From Gimesia aquarii (GTDB lineage Bacteria; Planctomycetota; Planctomycetia; Planctomycetales; Planctomycetaceae), in NCBI RefSeq assembly GCF_007748195.1, contig NZ_CP037920.1:1469536-1533535 (forward strand): a DNA stretch of 64,000 nucleotides. Direction: 5' to 3'. The translations under genes and the position numbers were made by a program. The notes below the pieces were generated by a model that searched no databases, was not told the DNA's origin, and saw nothing but the letters and a program-made list of their open reading frames with translations. This document shows, piece by piece, positions 49,077 through 58,621 of the stretch. Every line of letters starts with the position of its first letter. The first letter of the stretch is position 1.

Positions 49077-49808
49077 CTATGACTTTCGCCGCATGACACA
49101 ATCCATTTCAATCAGAAACAGCGAATCATGATCTCGTGAGACAGGGAAGAGCCCCGTCAATTCAAAGCTTTTCTCTCGAAACGCAGTCATCGACTCAATG
49201 TAGTCCGGCATCTCCTCATACAAAGGGAGAATGGCGATTTCTGATTGGAGTGCAGCAATCTGTTCGATAGATTTTTCTGCTCCCTTAAAAACTTCCTGAT
49301 CAAAACCCTGAGTGTCCATTTTCAAATAAATCTGGTGATTGGTTCCGGAACATTTGGAAATCACTTCTTCAAAAACGTCGTCCAGTTTTTTGACTTCGAC
49401 GGTTTCTTTTTGATCAATCTGAACCTGTTCGCTCCGCACCTCTTTGGCATATTCATTGGGATTCAGAAATGACGCAAACACAGACGAACTGGTAAAATTA
49501 ATTTCCGTCGTTTCAGATACAGAACCCAGGGCACAATTGTAAGTGTGCCACTTGGTATCTCCCGCGCTACTCTGTAATAATTCCTGGTATGCTTCTTTCA
49601 AGGGTTCGAACGAAATGATATCGCCTGTAAACCCCATCTCGCGAAGCAGACATCCATATTGCCCGCGGTTGGCACCCACATCCAAAACGATGTTGATGTT
49701 CAATTTTTCAAATAAAAACTTTAAGTGTGACTCAAGCGTGGGGTGGTTTCTTTGGATATGAATCAAGTCATATCCGAATAGTTGTGGAATCCTGCGATGT
49801 AGTCTCAT
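49077..49808 (-). CDS. FkbM-family methyltransferase
   Basis: 243 residues. SAM motif NIVLDVGANRGQYGCLLREM at about residues 34-53, then DIISFEPLKEAYQELLQ, and the FkbM acidic stretch IYLKMDTQGFDQEVFKGA at about residues 160-180. FkbM-type enzymes O-methylate sugars or small molecules; planctomycetes often have several near polysaccharide genes, but no glycosyltransferase is adjacent here. Upstream of it is a 90-bp gap to metW. Substrate unknown. Confidence 0.85.
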   Translation of the reverse strand: MRLHRRIPQLFGYDLIHIQRNHPTLESHLKFLFEKLNINIVLDVGANRGQYGCLLREMGFTGDIISFEPLKEAYQELLQSSAGDTKWHTYNCALGSVSETTEINFTSSSVFASFLNPNEYAKEVRSEQVQIDQKETVEVKKLDDVFEEVISKCSGTNHQIYLKMDTQGFDQEVFKGAEKSIEQIAALQSEIAILPLYEEMPDYIESMTAFREKSFELTGLFPVSRDHDSLFLIEMDCVMRRKS

Positions 49809-49900
49809 GATTAATCCTTAATCATTTTCGGTTACTGATGAACCTGATCTCTTCTTAAGATCAAATCGTATTGTGATCGCAAACTCAATTTAGATGATTA

Positions 49901-50581
49901 CTATGAGCTATGCAATAAATTATCGCTCTCTGTTTTTGTTGAACTCTCCTCTAAACGCTGCAAGATGTAGAGCACATGTTGGGCTCTTAAGTTGGCGAGC
50001 CACGCTTTTTCAACCGCACGATGATTGATGATTGGAATTTCCTGCAAAATCTCAATTCCCAATAATCGCATCAGATCCTGAAAGTCATGCATCGACATTA
50101 AATGCAGGTTGGGTGTGTTATACCATTCGTATGGTAAAACTTCGGTCACCGGCGCACGTCCCTGTTTGAGAACCTGGAGACGAATTCGCCAGTTTCCAAA
50201 ATTGGGAACTACCACCAACGCCTGTTTCGCGACGCGGACCATTTCTTCCAGCAGCTGTTTCGGATGCAGCACCTGTTGCAGCGTTTGACTCAGCACAACG
50301 TAATCAAAAGCGCCATCAGGAATATCCTGCAGGCCTTCATCCAGGTCTGCCTGAAGCACGGGGACACCGCGGGCAATGGAAGCGTGGTGTTGCGTAATAT
50401 CAATTTCAATTCCCAACACAGAAGCATCTCGTTCATCACGCAACCGCGCCAGCAGACGACCATCGCCGCAGCCCAGGTCTAATACGCGACTTCCCGGTTG
50501 AATTTGTTCGAGTAGCAGTTTATCCGTCACTTCCAGCGACGGGTCCTGCATACAATATCGATGTTGTGCACACATAGTCAA
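49901..50581 (-). CDS. metW: MetW-like methionine biosynthesis protein
   Basis: 226 residues of the MetW methyltransferase family: SAM motif VLDLGCGDGRLLARL (about residues 34-48), GIEIDITQHHASIARGVPVL, and FDYVVLSQTLQQVLHPKQLL. MetW pairs with MetX: the two together form an acetyl/succinyl-CoA-dependent homoserine O-acyltransferase system in many bacteria. metX lies 47 bp upstream on the same strand, supporting that pairing. The start may be at residue 3 or 11 (MQDPSLEVTD). Confidence 0.9.
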   Translation of the reverse strand: MTMCAQHRYCMQDPSLEVTDKLLLEQIQPGSRVLDLGCGDGRLLARLRDERDASVLGIEIDITQHHASIARGVPVLQADLDEGLQDIPDGAFDYVVLSQTLQQVLHPKQLLEEMVRVAKQALVVVPNFGNWRIRLQVLKQGRAPVTEVLPYEWYNTPNLHLMSMHDFQDLMRLLGIEILQEIPIINHRAVEKAWLANLRAQHVLYILQRLEESSTKTESDNLLHSS

Positions 50582-50628
50582 TTTTCCGTGTCAACCATTG
50601 GTAGCGAAGTGCCTTCAGCTACCTTTGA

Positions 50629-51831
50629 TCATGATTTTTTGGCACTCTCCGCTAAACGGGTTTGATAAGCTTGTTCCAGAAAAGGCGTAATCATTTTTTG
50701 TAACTGTTCAATTTCAATCAAAAAAGAATCGTGGCCGAATGGGCTTTTTAATTCAATGAAGGAAACATGTTTGCCGCATTCAATTAACGCTCTCACCAAC
50801 TCTTTACTTTGGGTCGTAGTAAACAACCAGTCCGAATCGTAGGAAGCGATCAGAAACCGGGCATCCGTTTTTCCGAGTGCCTTGGTCAATGAACCATATT
50901 GAGAAGCGAGATCAAAATAGTCCATTGCTTTCGTAAGATATAGGTAGCTGTTAGCATCAAAACGTTCGACAAATCGTTTTCCCTGATAATGCAAATAGCT
51001 TTCGACCTGAAATTCGACTTCTGGCAGCATCTCGTACTGAAAGGTATCCTGATCCTGTAAACGTCTGCCGAACTTCATTTCAATCGATTGATCAGAAAGG
51101 TAAGTAATGTGCGCAATCATGCGCGCGAGTGCCAATCCATAACGGGGGCCGGCTCCTTTTTCATACTTACCCTCCTTGTACTCAGGGTCTGTTTTGATGG
51201 CCCGCCTGCCCACCGCATTAAAGGCAATTCCCTGTGCCGAAAGTTGAGCGGCGGTCGCCAGACAGATCGCCCCTCGAACTTGATCAGGAAATCGAGCCGC
51301 CCAGTCCAATACCTGCATCCCTCCCAGGCTGCCTCCAATCACAGCCAGCAACTGGTCAATCCCCAGATGTTTTGTGAGCGCCGAATGGACTTCCACAATA
51401 TCACCGACCGTAATAAATGGAAAATCGAGTCGATAGGAATGATCGGTTTCCGGATTTTTGCTTTCGGGCCCGGTCGTCCCCTGACAGCCTCCCAGCACAT
51501 TCGCGCAAATCACAAAGTATTTATCGGTATCAAGGGCTCTTCCCGGGCCGATTAAATCGTCCCACCAACCGGGCTTCGCTTTTTCGTCGTCCTGTTCGTA
51601 GTAACCGGCGGCGTGCGCATCGCCCGTGAGTGCATGGCAAATAAAGATGGCATTATCTTTCGCGGGCGTCAATTCGCCATACGTTTCATAGGCCACCTGA
51701 ATCGGTCCCAGTTCTCCTCCTCCAGCCAGTTTTAAACTATGAGGTGGTTCAAATAGAGTTGCCAATTGGGTCTGAACAAAACCAACACCCGAGTGTTGGC
51801 GAATTTCAGAAATTTCCTGTTGTGTAGCCAT
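50629..51831 (-). CDS. metX: Homoserine O-acyltransferase
   Basis: 400 residues, alpha/beta-hydrolase type MetX. AYETYGELTPAKDNAIFICH, nucleophile Ser in VIGGSLGGMQVLDWA (about residue 166), oxyanion region NVLGGCQGTTGPES, and near the C-terminus the Asp (SYDSDWLFTT) and His (PFGHDSFLIE) of the triad. Transfers an acyl group from acyl-CoA to homoserine, the first committed step to methionine; whether acetyl or succinyl is used depends on few residues I cannot judge. Head of the metXW pair. Confidence 0.94.
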   Translation of the reverse strand: MATQQEISEIRQHSGVGFVQTQLATLFEPPHSLKLAGGGELGPIQVAYETYGELTPAKDNAIFICHALTGDAHAAGYYEQDDEKAKPGWWDDLIGPGRALDTDKYFVICANVLGGCQGTTGPESKNPETDHSYRLDFPFITVGDIVEVHSALTKHLGIDQLLAVIGGSLGGMQVLDWAARFPDQVRGAICLATAAQLSAQGIAFNAVGRRAIKTDPEYKEGKYEKGAGPRYGLALARMIAHITYLSDQSIEMKFGRRLQDQDTFQYEMLPEVEFQVESYLHYQGKRFVERFDANSYLYLTKAMDYFDLASQYGSLTKALGKTDARFLIASYDSDWLFTTTQSKELVRALIECGKHVSFIELKSPFGHDSFLIEIEQLQKMITPFLEQAYQTRLAESAKKS

Positions 51832-52030
51832 AGAAAAATTACGTTTCCGGTTTCCTGCAAAATAGACAATAGTCGCTTCGTTGTTAAATCAGTATACCGA
51901 ACCTCCTTCTGAATTTCGACACGTGGCCGCTGCGTTACCTGCTGACCTTGCAATTTTAGAACAGAAGCACCTCAAATTCATTCATTGGCACGGATTATTA
52001 CAGGCTCAATGTTCTCTTTCGTCATCGAGT

Positions 52031-53845
52031 TTACTGGGTCAATTCCAGAAAACGGTCCACCCGTCGGTCAATGATATCGATGCTCTTGTTCCAGAACTCA
52101 GCTTCTCCCAGGTGATAACCAAATGTATTGGCGACTGCCTCCTCAGTGAGCTGACAGCCGGTGGCAATCAAGAGTTCGCGGTATTTGTCAGCAAATTCGG
52201 TTTGATCAGAAAAGGTATCTGACAGAGCATAAACTCCCAGTGACAACAGGTAACCAAAGGTGTAAGGGAAATTATAAAACGGTAATTCGCTGATATAAAA
52301 ATGCAGTTTGGAGACCCAGAACAGCGGATTCCAGCCTTCGTCATCCAATGAATTCAGGTAGGCTTCTTTTTGCGCCTCTAACATCAGTTCGGAAAAACGC
52401 TCTGATGTCAATTCGCCATCCAGACGTTCCTTGTGAAGTCGGTCTTCAAACAGAAACCGCGTATGAATATTGAGCATGAAAGCGACGGAGTCTCCCAGCA
52501 TTCCATCCAGGATCTGCAATTCTTCTTCTCTGGTCTGAGCAGCACTCAAGCGTTGTTCGCCCAGAACGGCTTCGGCAAACGTCGAAGCGGTCTCCGCCAG
52601 ATTCATGGGATAGTCACTGAGTACGAATGGCTCATCCTTTAAGACATACGAATGGTAAGCATGCCCCAATTCATGAGCGAGCGTTGACATGCTGTCAGCA
52701 GAGTTGGTATAGGTCATAAAAATACGCGATTGTTTTTGAACCGGGAATCCCGTACAAAAACCGCCTTGCCGTTTGCCGGGGCGATTCTCGACTTCAATCC
52801 AACGTTCGCGGAGCGCCTTTTCTGAAAACTGACTCAGATCGGGGCTGAATTTTTCAAAGGAGTTCACAACCAACTCGCAGGCACGGTCATACTGGAGTTC
52901 CGCAGATTCCCCCCCGCTGAGAGGTAGCGGCGCATTCACATCGTACCAGCAGAGTTTGGAAAGACCGAGAAGCTCTGCTTTCTTATCGAGGTAGCTCACC
53001 AGTTTATGTTTGCGTTCGGTGATCACCGACCACATGGTATCGAGGGTGGCACGTTCCATTCGGTTGTAAATCAAAGGAGCATCCAGATGGTCGTTTACTG
53101 GCAGGTGTTTGTAAGTCGTTAGTCGAGTTCCCGCGAGATGATTCAAAGCATCGGCACAGGAGTCAGCAATGGTGGCCCAGGCTTTGTTTGCTGCATAAAA
53201 ATTATTCTCACGAATTGTTCTTTGTGGCGAATCAAATTGAATCTGACCGGGCGAGCGGTCTACCAACTCTCCTTTTTCCATCACACGGATCTTGAGTTCT
53301 CCCGACAGACGATCATAGAGCCGTCCCCAGGCATGCAATCCATCGACGGCTAATTCGGAAGCGAGAATTTCCTGATCTTTAGGTAATCGTAACTTGGCAT
53401 TTCGTTTGGAATCTTCCAGAAAGAAATGAATCTCTTGCAGACGACTGTCGGCTTGAGCAAATTGTTGTAAGACTTCATCGGTGACATCGCGCAGTGTCAG
53501 TTGTAGCTGCGTTTCGATGTTCTCCCGCAAAGGGCGAATGCTGGCCAGTCGAGCCATTAATACTTGAAAGTGTTTGTTGTAGGCGTCTTCGGCACAGTGG
53601 CATTCCAGGAACGCAAAGAGTCCAGATAAGTCGGCAGTCGCCGCTTGATAGTCTGTTAGAAAATCCCCCCAGACGGCCGCACTCGCTTCGGAAGCGGTCG
53701 CCTCAGGTAATGCTTCAACCCGTTCGATAAGGCTTTCCAGAGAAACCTTCATCTGATCCAGGCAGTTTTCAAAATCAGAGTGATCCGGATGAGGATACAG
53801 GGAATCGAGTTCCCAGGTCAGAGGATAAGCGGCTACTTCAGTCAT
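52031..53845 (-). CDS. pepF: M3-family oligoendopeptidase F
   Basis: 604 residues. The zinc motif is HELGH in STLAHELGHAYHSYVL (about residue 390), with the downstream second Glu region MNLAETASTFAEAV. The N-terminal half is the helical PepF/M3B cap. No signal peptide, so cytoplasmic peptide degradation is expected. It is followed by a 200-bp gap to metX on the same strand. Confidence 0.93.
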   Translation of the reverse strand: MTEVAAYPLTWELDSLYPHPDHSDFENCLDQMKVSLESLIERVEALPEATASEASAAVWGDFLTDYQAATADLSGLFAFLECHCAEDAYNKHFQVLMARLASIRPLRENIETQLQLTLRDVTDEVLQQFAQADSRLQEIHFFLEDSKRNAKLRLPKDQEILASELAVDGLHAWGRLYDRLSGELKIRVMEKGELVDRSPGQIQFDSPQRTIRENNFYAANKAWATIADSCADALNHLAGTRLTTYKHLPVNDHLDAPLIYNRMERATLDTMWSVITERKHKLVSYLDKKAELLGLSKLCWYDVNAPLPLSGGESAELQYDRACELVVNSFEKFSPDLSQFSEKALRERWIEVENRPGKRQGGFCTGFPVQKQSRIFMTYTNSADSMSTLAHELGHAYHSYVLKDEPFVLSDYPMNLAETASTFAEAVLGEQRLSAAQTREEELQILDGMLGDSVAFMLNIHTRFLFEDRLHKERLDGELTSERFSELMLEAQKEAYLNSLDDEGWNPLFWVSKLHFYISELPFYNFPYTFGYLLSLGVYALSDTFSDQTEFADKYRELLIATGCQLTEEAVANTFGYHLGEAEFWNKSIDIIDRRVDRFLELTQ

Positions 53846-54903
53846 TGTCGTCGATCCCGTTCAGTAAATGTGGGGTAATGATTCACAAGTTTAAATTTAA
53901 AAGCACCTTGAATTAGGGGCGTTTCGAATGTGAAGAAATGTGTGTTAAGCCTCACATTATCGCAGAACGACACTAAACTGTCGAGCGGCCGGAAAAAACA
54001 CATTCCAATTTTAAAGTGATACTCCACACCACTCCATGAGCGGTACGGCGCTAGCCGCCGGTACCATGTTTTTTGTATTTGACAGAGACACATCTCTTCA
54101 CTGATCAGCGCGCATAACCGATGATAATTCAGGTCTTGACACGGTCGCGCCGTTGTTGAAACTCCCTGTTCTGCGTCGCGCGCGCGAGGGACGTTTTTTC
54201 GATGGTTGAACACCGCGCACCACTTCAATTTATGCATGCGAAAATTGATCGTTTTTCCACATTTTCACCTGAAGTACCAGAGCTGGTTCCCAATGTCTCG
54301 TAGCGAGCCACCCCTTTTGAACACGTTTTCCACACCCACAAGGGAAACCAAACCATCATTTCGTACCACTTCCGAGACATTAAGGCGCATAAGTTTCTCT
54401 TGATCCTCCCACGCCTTTCCGCATGATAGAGAACCGTCAGAACAATGAATGTCATACAAACACAGAGAAACAAAATCCGAGGAAACAAAGGCATCACAAC
54501 CCTCAAAAAACAGAGCATAAACAGGAGCAACCCACCAACCCGGCACCAGAACCACTCCAGAGTTTGCCTGCGAATTAGCAATGGAGCAAGTCGGGAATCT
54601 TTGGTTCTATCAAAGGCCGAACAATTTTACCGGATGCAACTCGAACGCCTTAGATGAATAGAGAGCACCTTTGCACAAGCGGAGTTGCGCTGTAGAAAAG
54701 ATGTTGTGAATATTCATTCGTTTAAATGGATGAGAGTTACGAGTCTCTCGGCAAAAATTCTCTAGGTTATGTTTATCATATTTGTGATGTATGGTTCATC
54801 AATGTTCGGTGGTTTATGAGTAAGAGCCATTCCACATTGGAGGAATTAGTGGCAGTAAATCTACAAGTTGTGCTCATAGATCACTACTGCTTATCTAAGT
54901 AAC
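53846..54903. other. Low-coding region, start of the accessory island
   Basis: No confident gene in over 1 kb. It contains a hairpin-forming palindrome at 54042-54065 and overlapping short frames at 54206-54657 in several phases. The minus-strand frame at 54225-54581 has two hydrophobic segments (GGLLLFMLCFLRVVMPLF and RILFLCVCMTFIVLTVLY) that could be a small membrane protein, but starts with TTG, competes with another open minus-strand frame and has no family match. Otherwise I see nothing. Confidence 0.5.
54042..54065. repeat. REP-like palindrome
   Basis: GGTAC-GGCG-CTAGC-CGCC-G-GTACC forms a nine-pair hairpin with one bulged G. The surrounding GC-rich phrase resembles short intergenic palindromic repeats of planctomycetes, but only this copy is in the window. 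Confidence 0.45.
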
Positions 54904-55155
54904 ATGACGAAGAATTTCAAAGTGATAAAATATTACCAAATGGATTTGTCACAGGAGAGATTTGTTATTGAATCGAAGTGATTTCTCGCTGAGAACTACG
55001 GTGATCTACTCACCACAAGCGTCATTAAACGAGCCCCCACACATGTGTTGGCAGGAAAGGCAACAGTTCTTGATTTCCCAGAATTAAAAGTGGTCGAAGT
55101 GATGAATTTCAATCGCGATTTGTGTGAAGTGTTGAGGCCCTATATTAAAGGGTGA
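54904..55155 (+). pseudogene. Decayed small open frame with one in-frame TGA
   Basis: ATG 54904 begins MTKNFKVIKYYQMDLSQERF, then stops at TGA 54979, and the same phase continues without a break through FLAENYGDLLTTSVIKRAP and LDFPELKVVEVMNFNRDLCE to TGA at 55153 (84 codons). The sequence after the stop looks protein-like (KATVLDFPELKVVEVMNF). Read-through or selenocysteine is conceivable, but no SECIS-like element was identified, so a nonsense-mutated gene remnant is the simpler reading. Family not recognised. Confidence 0.45.
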
Positions 55156-55324
55156 TTATCATACTGATGAACAAATAAGAAAACATTATGGAGCGTATTG
55201 CTGTTTAGATTGTCCATGAAATAAAAAGTGTGGGAGACTTGCTCGGAGAAATGGAGTTCTTTCGAAGTCAGGAATGCCGCAAAATGTCGAATGCGGCATA
55301 GCACTACAGTGCAATATTGTATAG

Positions 55325-55341
55325 GGAAATTAACTGGCAAT
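55325..55341 (+). repeat. Direct repeat copy 1 flanking the DUF6236-like gene
   Basis: GAAATTAACTGGCAATC. A second copy with one mismatch lies at 56907-56923, 1.58 kb downstream and in the same orientation. The pair surrounds the only intact gene in this low-coding region. Confidence 0.5.
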
Positions 55342-55362
55342 CCATCCCAAATCACTGTATAA
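55334..55362 (+). promoter_or_regulatory. Promoter for the DUF6236-like gene
   Basis: TGGCAA (55334-55339), 17-bp spacer, TATAAT (55357-55362); about 105 bp upstream of the ATG. The -35 overlaps direct repeat copy 1. Confidence 0.5.
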
Positions 55363-55467
55363 TTCAGTACATTTATATAAACTAATTCATACTGGGCCAC
55401 AACAGTTGGTAGTGTTTTGCCAAGCTTCGGCGGTCAAATACATATTATGTAACATAAAGGCATCGTT

Positions 55468-56532
55468 ATGGAAGTCGCACTCTACTATCCCCATACCACA
55501 GTCCGAACAAAGGGTGTTCTGAAAACTGGGCTTCTTTTGTGGGACCAGATTCACTGCATAATTCCCAGTGACGGAAAATTTGAGCGTCAAAGATACAAGA
55601 AAAAAGAGTACAACGAAGCATTCGATTTGCTCGCTCGCAATCACAAGCCAACTCGGGATGAAAAAAGGAATGCTCACATACAGTTAAAAAAGTTCTTAGC
55701 CGAGGCGCCACCTTCATCGTTTTTAAAAGATGTGGTCACCAAAAGCCGTGGCGAATACCTCATCTATCCTAAAAAGTTCGATAAGGGTACATGGAAGCTA
55801 CTTGAGCAGCATGGTCTTGCATATTTTGACGAGTCCTCATCCGACTATGCTCTTCCTCGAGTGTTTGGATTGCTTTTGATGTCAATTCTGGCGGACCAAT
55901 GTGCTGGGAAGCAAAAGCAAAAGATCACAGATCACGCAAAAGTGTATTCGTGGGTCTCACAGTATTACGCAAACAAACTGGGCGGAACATATGTCTCCGG
56001 TTTGGATGCAAGCGAAGTTGGTGCAAATTATGAACGTTTAGTAACAATTTCGCTTCAAGTTCTCGGGACGAAAAACATACCGATCAAAAAGCTAATAGAT
56101 ATGAGAAAGCGTGAAGAAAAGAGCAATAGTGGTGATTACAGAGCGATGCGGAAACGCTATCGTAAAGCTTTATCAACTTACGTTGATCGCCTCACTAATG
56201 AGGTTGAAACAAAAAGTGACGTCAAGGAAATCGAGCGTCAATTCAAGGAGGAGATGAAACAGGATCTCAAGGACCTCAAGAAAGAACTTAACTTGTCAAG
56301 TGTCAAAGCACTGTTTTCAAAAGAGATGGTACTTACAACAATCGCAGTTGCTGGAACATTTATTGAGCCCATATCTGGATTGACAACACTTGCGACCACA
56401 TTACAGGGGATTGGCGTGGCTCCGCTAATCAAAACCGGAGCAGAATATCGAGCCGCGCGAAGTAAAGTATTGCGAGGATCGTCTATGTCTTGGTTATATA
56501 CAGGAGAACAAAGACCGCTTACACTCCACTAA
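55468..56532 (+). CDS. DUF6236-like protein, possible accessory/defence gene
   Basis: 354 residues. The opening EVALYYPHTTVRTKGVLKTG and LLLWDQIHCIIPSDG resembles DUF6236, an uncharacterised family scattered in many bacteria, which I name with moderate confidence. Middle helices contain many Lys/Glu (EEMKQDLKDLKKELNLSS). Near the C-terminus (about residues 290-330) a moderately hydrophobic stretch (TTIAVAGTFIEPISGLTTLA) and GSSMSWLYTGEQ are seen. No catalytic motif is visible. It has its own TATAAT promoter, lies alone in a low-coding stretch between direct repeats, and this context is typical of acquired genes. Confidence 0.7.
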   Translation: MEVALYYPHTTVRTKGVLKTGLLLWDQIHCIIPSDGKFERQRYKKKEYNEAFDLLARNHKPTRDEKRNAHIQLKKFLAEAPPSSFLKDVVTKSRGEYLIYPKKFDKGTWKLLEQHGLAYFDESSSDYALPRVFGLLLMSILADQCAGKQKQKITDHAKVYSWVSQYYANKLGGTYVSGLDASEVGANYERLVTISLQVLGTKNIPIKKLIDMRKREEKSNSGDYRAMRKRYRKALSTYVDRLTNEVETKSDVKEIERQFKEEMKQDLKDLKKELNLSSVKALFSKEMVLTTIAVAGTFIEPISGLTTLATTLQGIGVAPLIKTGAEYRAARSKVLRGSSMSWLYTGEQRPLTLH

Positions 56533-56906
56533 TTTGCATAGCAACCCGTTCTACATAGACTGTACATAAAGCCTTCGGTGGCACTGTCGGCTTGCCCGAC
56601 ATTGCGAACCTATGAAATGATCTGGTGGTATTTCATCGGCATGTGTGACGAGGAAGAACTGCTCTCGCGCATTTCCTGTTTGCAAAAACTGAACGACTGA
56701 AACGCGAGCCTCTGGCACGTCTTGTCTGTCTTACTTCACGCTGTGCCGATTCATCTGAGAGCGATTGTTCGAATTACCACTCCTCAGATTTTACAATCAT
56801 TGAAACCTCCGATCTAAAAATCAGACGCCGAGAGCAACTGCCGAACCGAACAGTATTGAACCAGCCCCGTTTATTCTTTCCGTGTGATCCTGGTGGTCTC
56901 TGGTGC

Positions 56907-56923
56907 GAAATTAATTGGCAATC
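56907..56923 (+). repeat. Direct repeat copy 2 flanking the DUF6236-like gene
   Basis: GAAATTAATTGGCAATC, differing at one position from copy 1 at 55325-55341. Confidence 0.5.
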
Positions 56924-57411
56924 TTCAAAAAGTTATGGCACTTGCGAAGCCATCGTCTGATGTCTCAAAGTCCGAAATTTCTGAGACGACGAAATACTGT
57001 TTCCCATAAACAAAGTCTAGTAAACAGGTTGTATCTCGATGCCCGGTGAGCTGGGGATTTTGATCGACCCTTTTATACTCCTGGCGGCACGTTCTTTGCA
57101 TCACTATATGCTGGAACACGGTGCTCTGTCCCTCTCCAGTGGAAGTCCTCTAGACGAGCTTTTACGTTGAATGTCCTCTTACTTGATATCATCCAATACT
57201 ACATCAGCACAAGAACTGAGTTACTTATTGAAAACCAATTCCTTGTGCTATACCGAAAGGCTACTTTTACTTTCCTGGAAACGGCGATTCAGAAGGTGGG
57301 GCACGAGCCAGATCCTTTTCGTTGGCTACTCCCTTTTATTTCAGGAGCTTATGGTCATTTGAGAATATCGTGTCGAATAAGTGGCTTAATCATTATTTAA
57401 TAAATATTTAA

Positions 57412-57427
57412 AAATAGTATACTATTT
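57412..57427. repeat. 16-bp perfect palindrome AAATAGTATACTATTT
   Basis: Sits in a very AT-rich stretch about 180 bp upstream of the DUF1559 gene, so it could be an operator or a chance AT palindrome. Confidence 0.45.
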
Positions 57428-57489
57428 ACTACTAATACGTTAGAACTGAAATATAATATTAGTCAGTGTTTATGAGTATCCTTCCCATT

Positions 57490-57517
57490 ATCATCACTAC
57501 AAAATCATCACTACAAA
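57490..57517 (+). repeat. 14-bp tandem repeat, two copies
   Basis: ATCATCACTACAAA repeated exactly twice in tandem, about 90 bp upstream of the DUF1559 gene start. Confidence 0.55.
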
Positions 57518-57604
57518 ACAATTACATCACACTTATCAGCTTTAACATTTTCAGATCCTGTGAATTTATTTCTAATCCTATGAATTTAAAGAGGGAGTTA
57601 TTTG

Positions 57605-58591
57605 ATGTCGAGGAACATATACAGCAAGAAGGGTTTTACTCTGATAGAACTACTCGTTGTGATTGCGATTATAGCCATTTTAATCGCATTGCTGCTCCCT
57701 GCCGTGCAGCAGGCGCGCGAGGCGGCTCGCCGTTCTACCTGCAAGAATAATATGAAGCAGCTTGGTCTGGCTCTGCACAATTATCACGACGCGCACACCA
57801 AGTTTCCCTACTCAAGTGCCAACAACGCCATGGTCTGGACGCAGGCCGGAGATCCGATCCTGAATACATCCGGCTGGACACTACTTCTGCCTTATCTGGA
57901 ACAGTCTGCGCTCTACAATCAGTTCAACTTCACCGCCGCCCAACGCGACAGTACGTTCAGTGGGTGGTCTTCGACCAGTGCGGGAACAGTGATGGGAGCG
58001 TCAGCGGACATTACCGCTAATATGGAACTGACGAAAAAAGTCATCGCCGTTTTCAATTGTCCGAGTGATGATAACAATCAGACCTACAATTCCGCGACTT
58101 CCTACTACGGCTGTGGTATCTCGGGAAGTGCCATGACCAACTATGGGTTCAGTGTCAGCTCCGGCACAGGGCCCTGGGCGTTGTGGGGAAATGAAGGCAT
58201 TACCACGAGAGCTCTCTTTGGGGAGAATTCCAATTCCGATATTTCGAAGATCAAGGATGGCACCAGTAATACCGTCATGGTGTGCGAAACGACTCGTCAG
58301 GTGCGGGATGGAACCGGTAACTACTGGGGATGTAGCGTCTATGCGGGAAATGGCGTCAACCTGGCCCACAGTCGGGGAATCAACTACTGGCTTTGTTGCT
58401 CCTGGACTCCTCCGATGACGGAACGGCCCGGCGTACTGGGATCTTACAGTATGCCCGGAAGTGCCCATGTCGGAGGTTGTATGATCCTGCTCGCCGATGG
58501 TGCTGTGCGATTTATCAGCGAGAACATCGATTCCACTATCCGCACCAATCTTTCCAGAATCAAAGACGGCCAGGTGATTGGCGAATTCTGA
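57605..58591 (+). CDS. DUF1559 prepilin-like protein
   Basis: Start at ATG 57605 (TTG at 57602 directly precedes it) with GAGGGAG upstream; 328 residues. The N-terminus is a type IV prepilin signal: [20 protein letters not shown], cleaved after Gly and methylated at Phe in known pseudopilins. It is followed by the DUF1559 hallmark [20 protein letters not shown] and [16 protein letters not shown], and the C-terminal region contains [23 protein letters not shown]1559 is hugely expanded in planctomycetes; the proteins are presumably exported by a type II/IV pilus-like system. A hairpin separates it from a lipoprotein gene. Confidence 0.95.
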   Translation: MSRNIYSKKGFTLIELLVVIAIIAILIALLLPAVQQAREAARRSTCKNNMKQLGLALHNYHDAHTKFPYSSANNAMVWTQAGDPILNTSGWTLLLPYLEQSALYNQFNFTAAQRDSTFSGWSSTSAGTVMGASADITANMELTKKVIAVFNCPSDDNNQTYNSATSYYGCGISGSAMTNYGFSVSSGTGPWALWGNEGITTRALFGENSNSDISKIKDGTSNTVMVCETTRQVRDGTGNYWGCSVYAGNGVNLAHSRGINYWLCCSWTPPMTERPGVLGSYSMPGSAHVGGCMILLADGAVRFISENIDSTIRTNLSRIKDGQVIGEF

Positions 58592-58621
58592 TCTGAGAAA
58601 TTGTTTGCCGGGAAGTTTCAA

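Larger units (their letters stand above)
56533..57604. other. Low-coding region after the DUF6236-like gene
   Basis: No gene recognised in 1.07 kb. The first 170 bp hold a phase reading LRTYEMIWWYFIGMCDEEEL that ends quickly, possibly a gene remnant. Direct repeat copy 2 (56907-56923) lies in the middle. A TTG-started frame at 57167-57400 is unsupported. The last 200 bp are AT-rich, with a perfect palindrome and a 14-bp tandem repeat listed separately. Confidence 0.45.

Noticed and set aside
54225-54581. 118-codon minus-strand frame with hydrophobic segments
   Set aside because: TTG start, strong overlap with another open frame in the same place and no family match; listed only as a possibility in the low-coding region.
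56925-57400. Short frames on both strands in the 57 kb region
   Set aside because: No family, no ribosome-binding site, competing frames; likely non-coding.
57466-57750. 94-codon frame overlapping the DUF1559 start
   Set aside because: It runs into the prepilin signal of the DUF1559 gene in a different phase and has no protein-like features.
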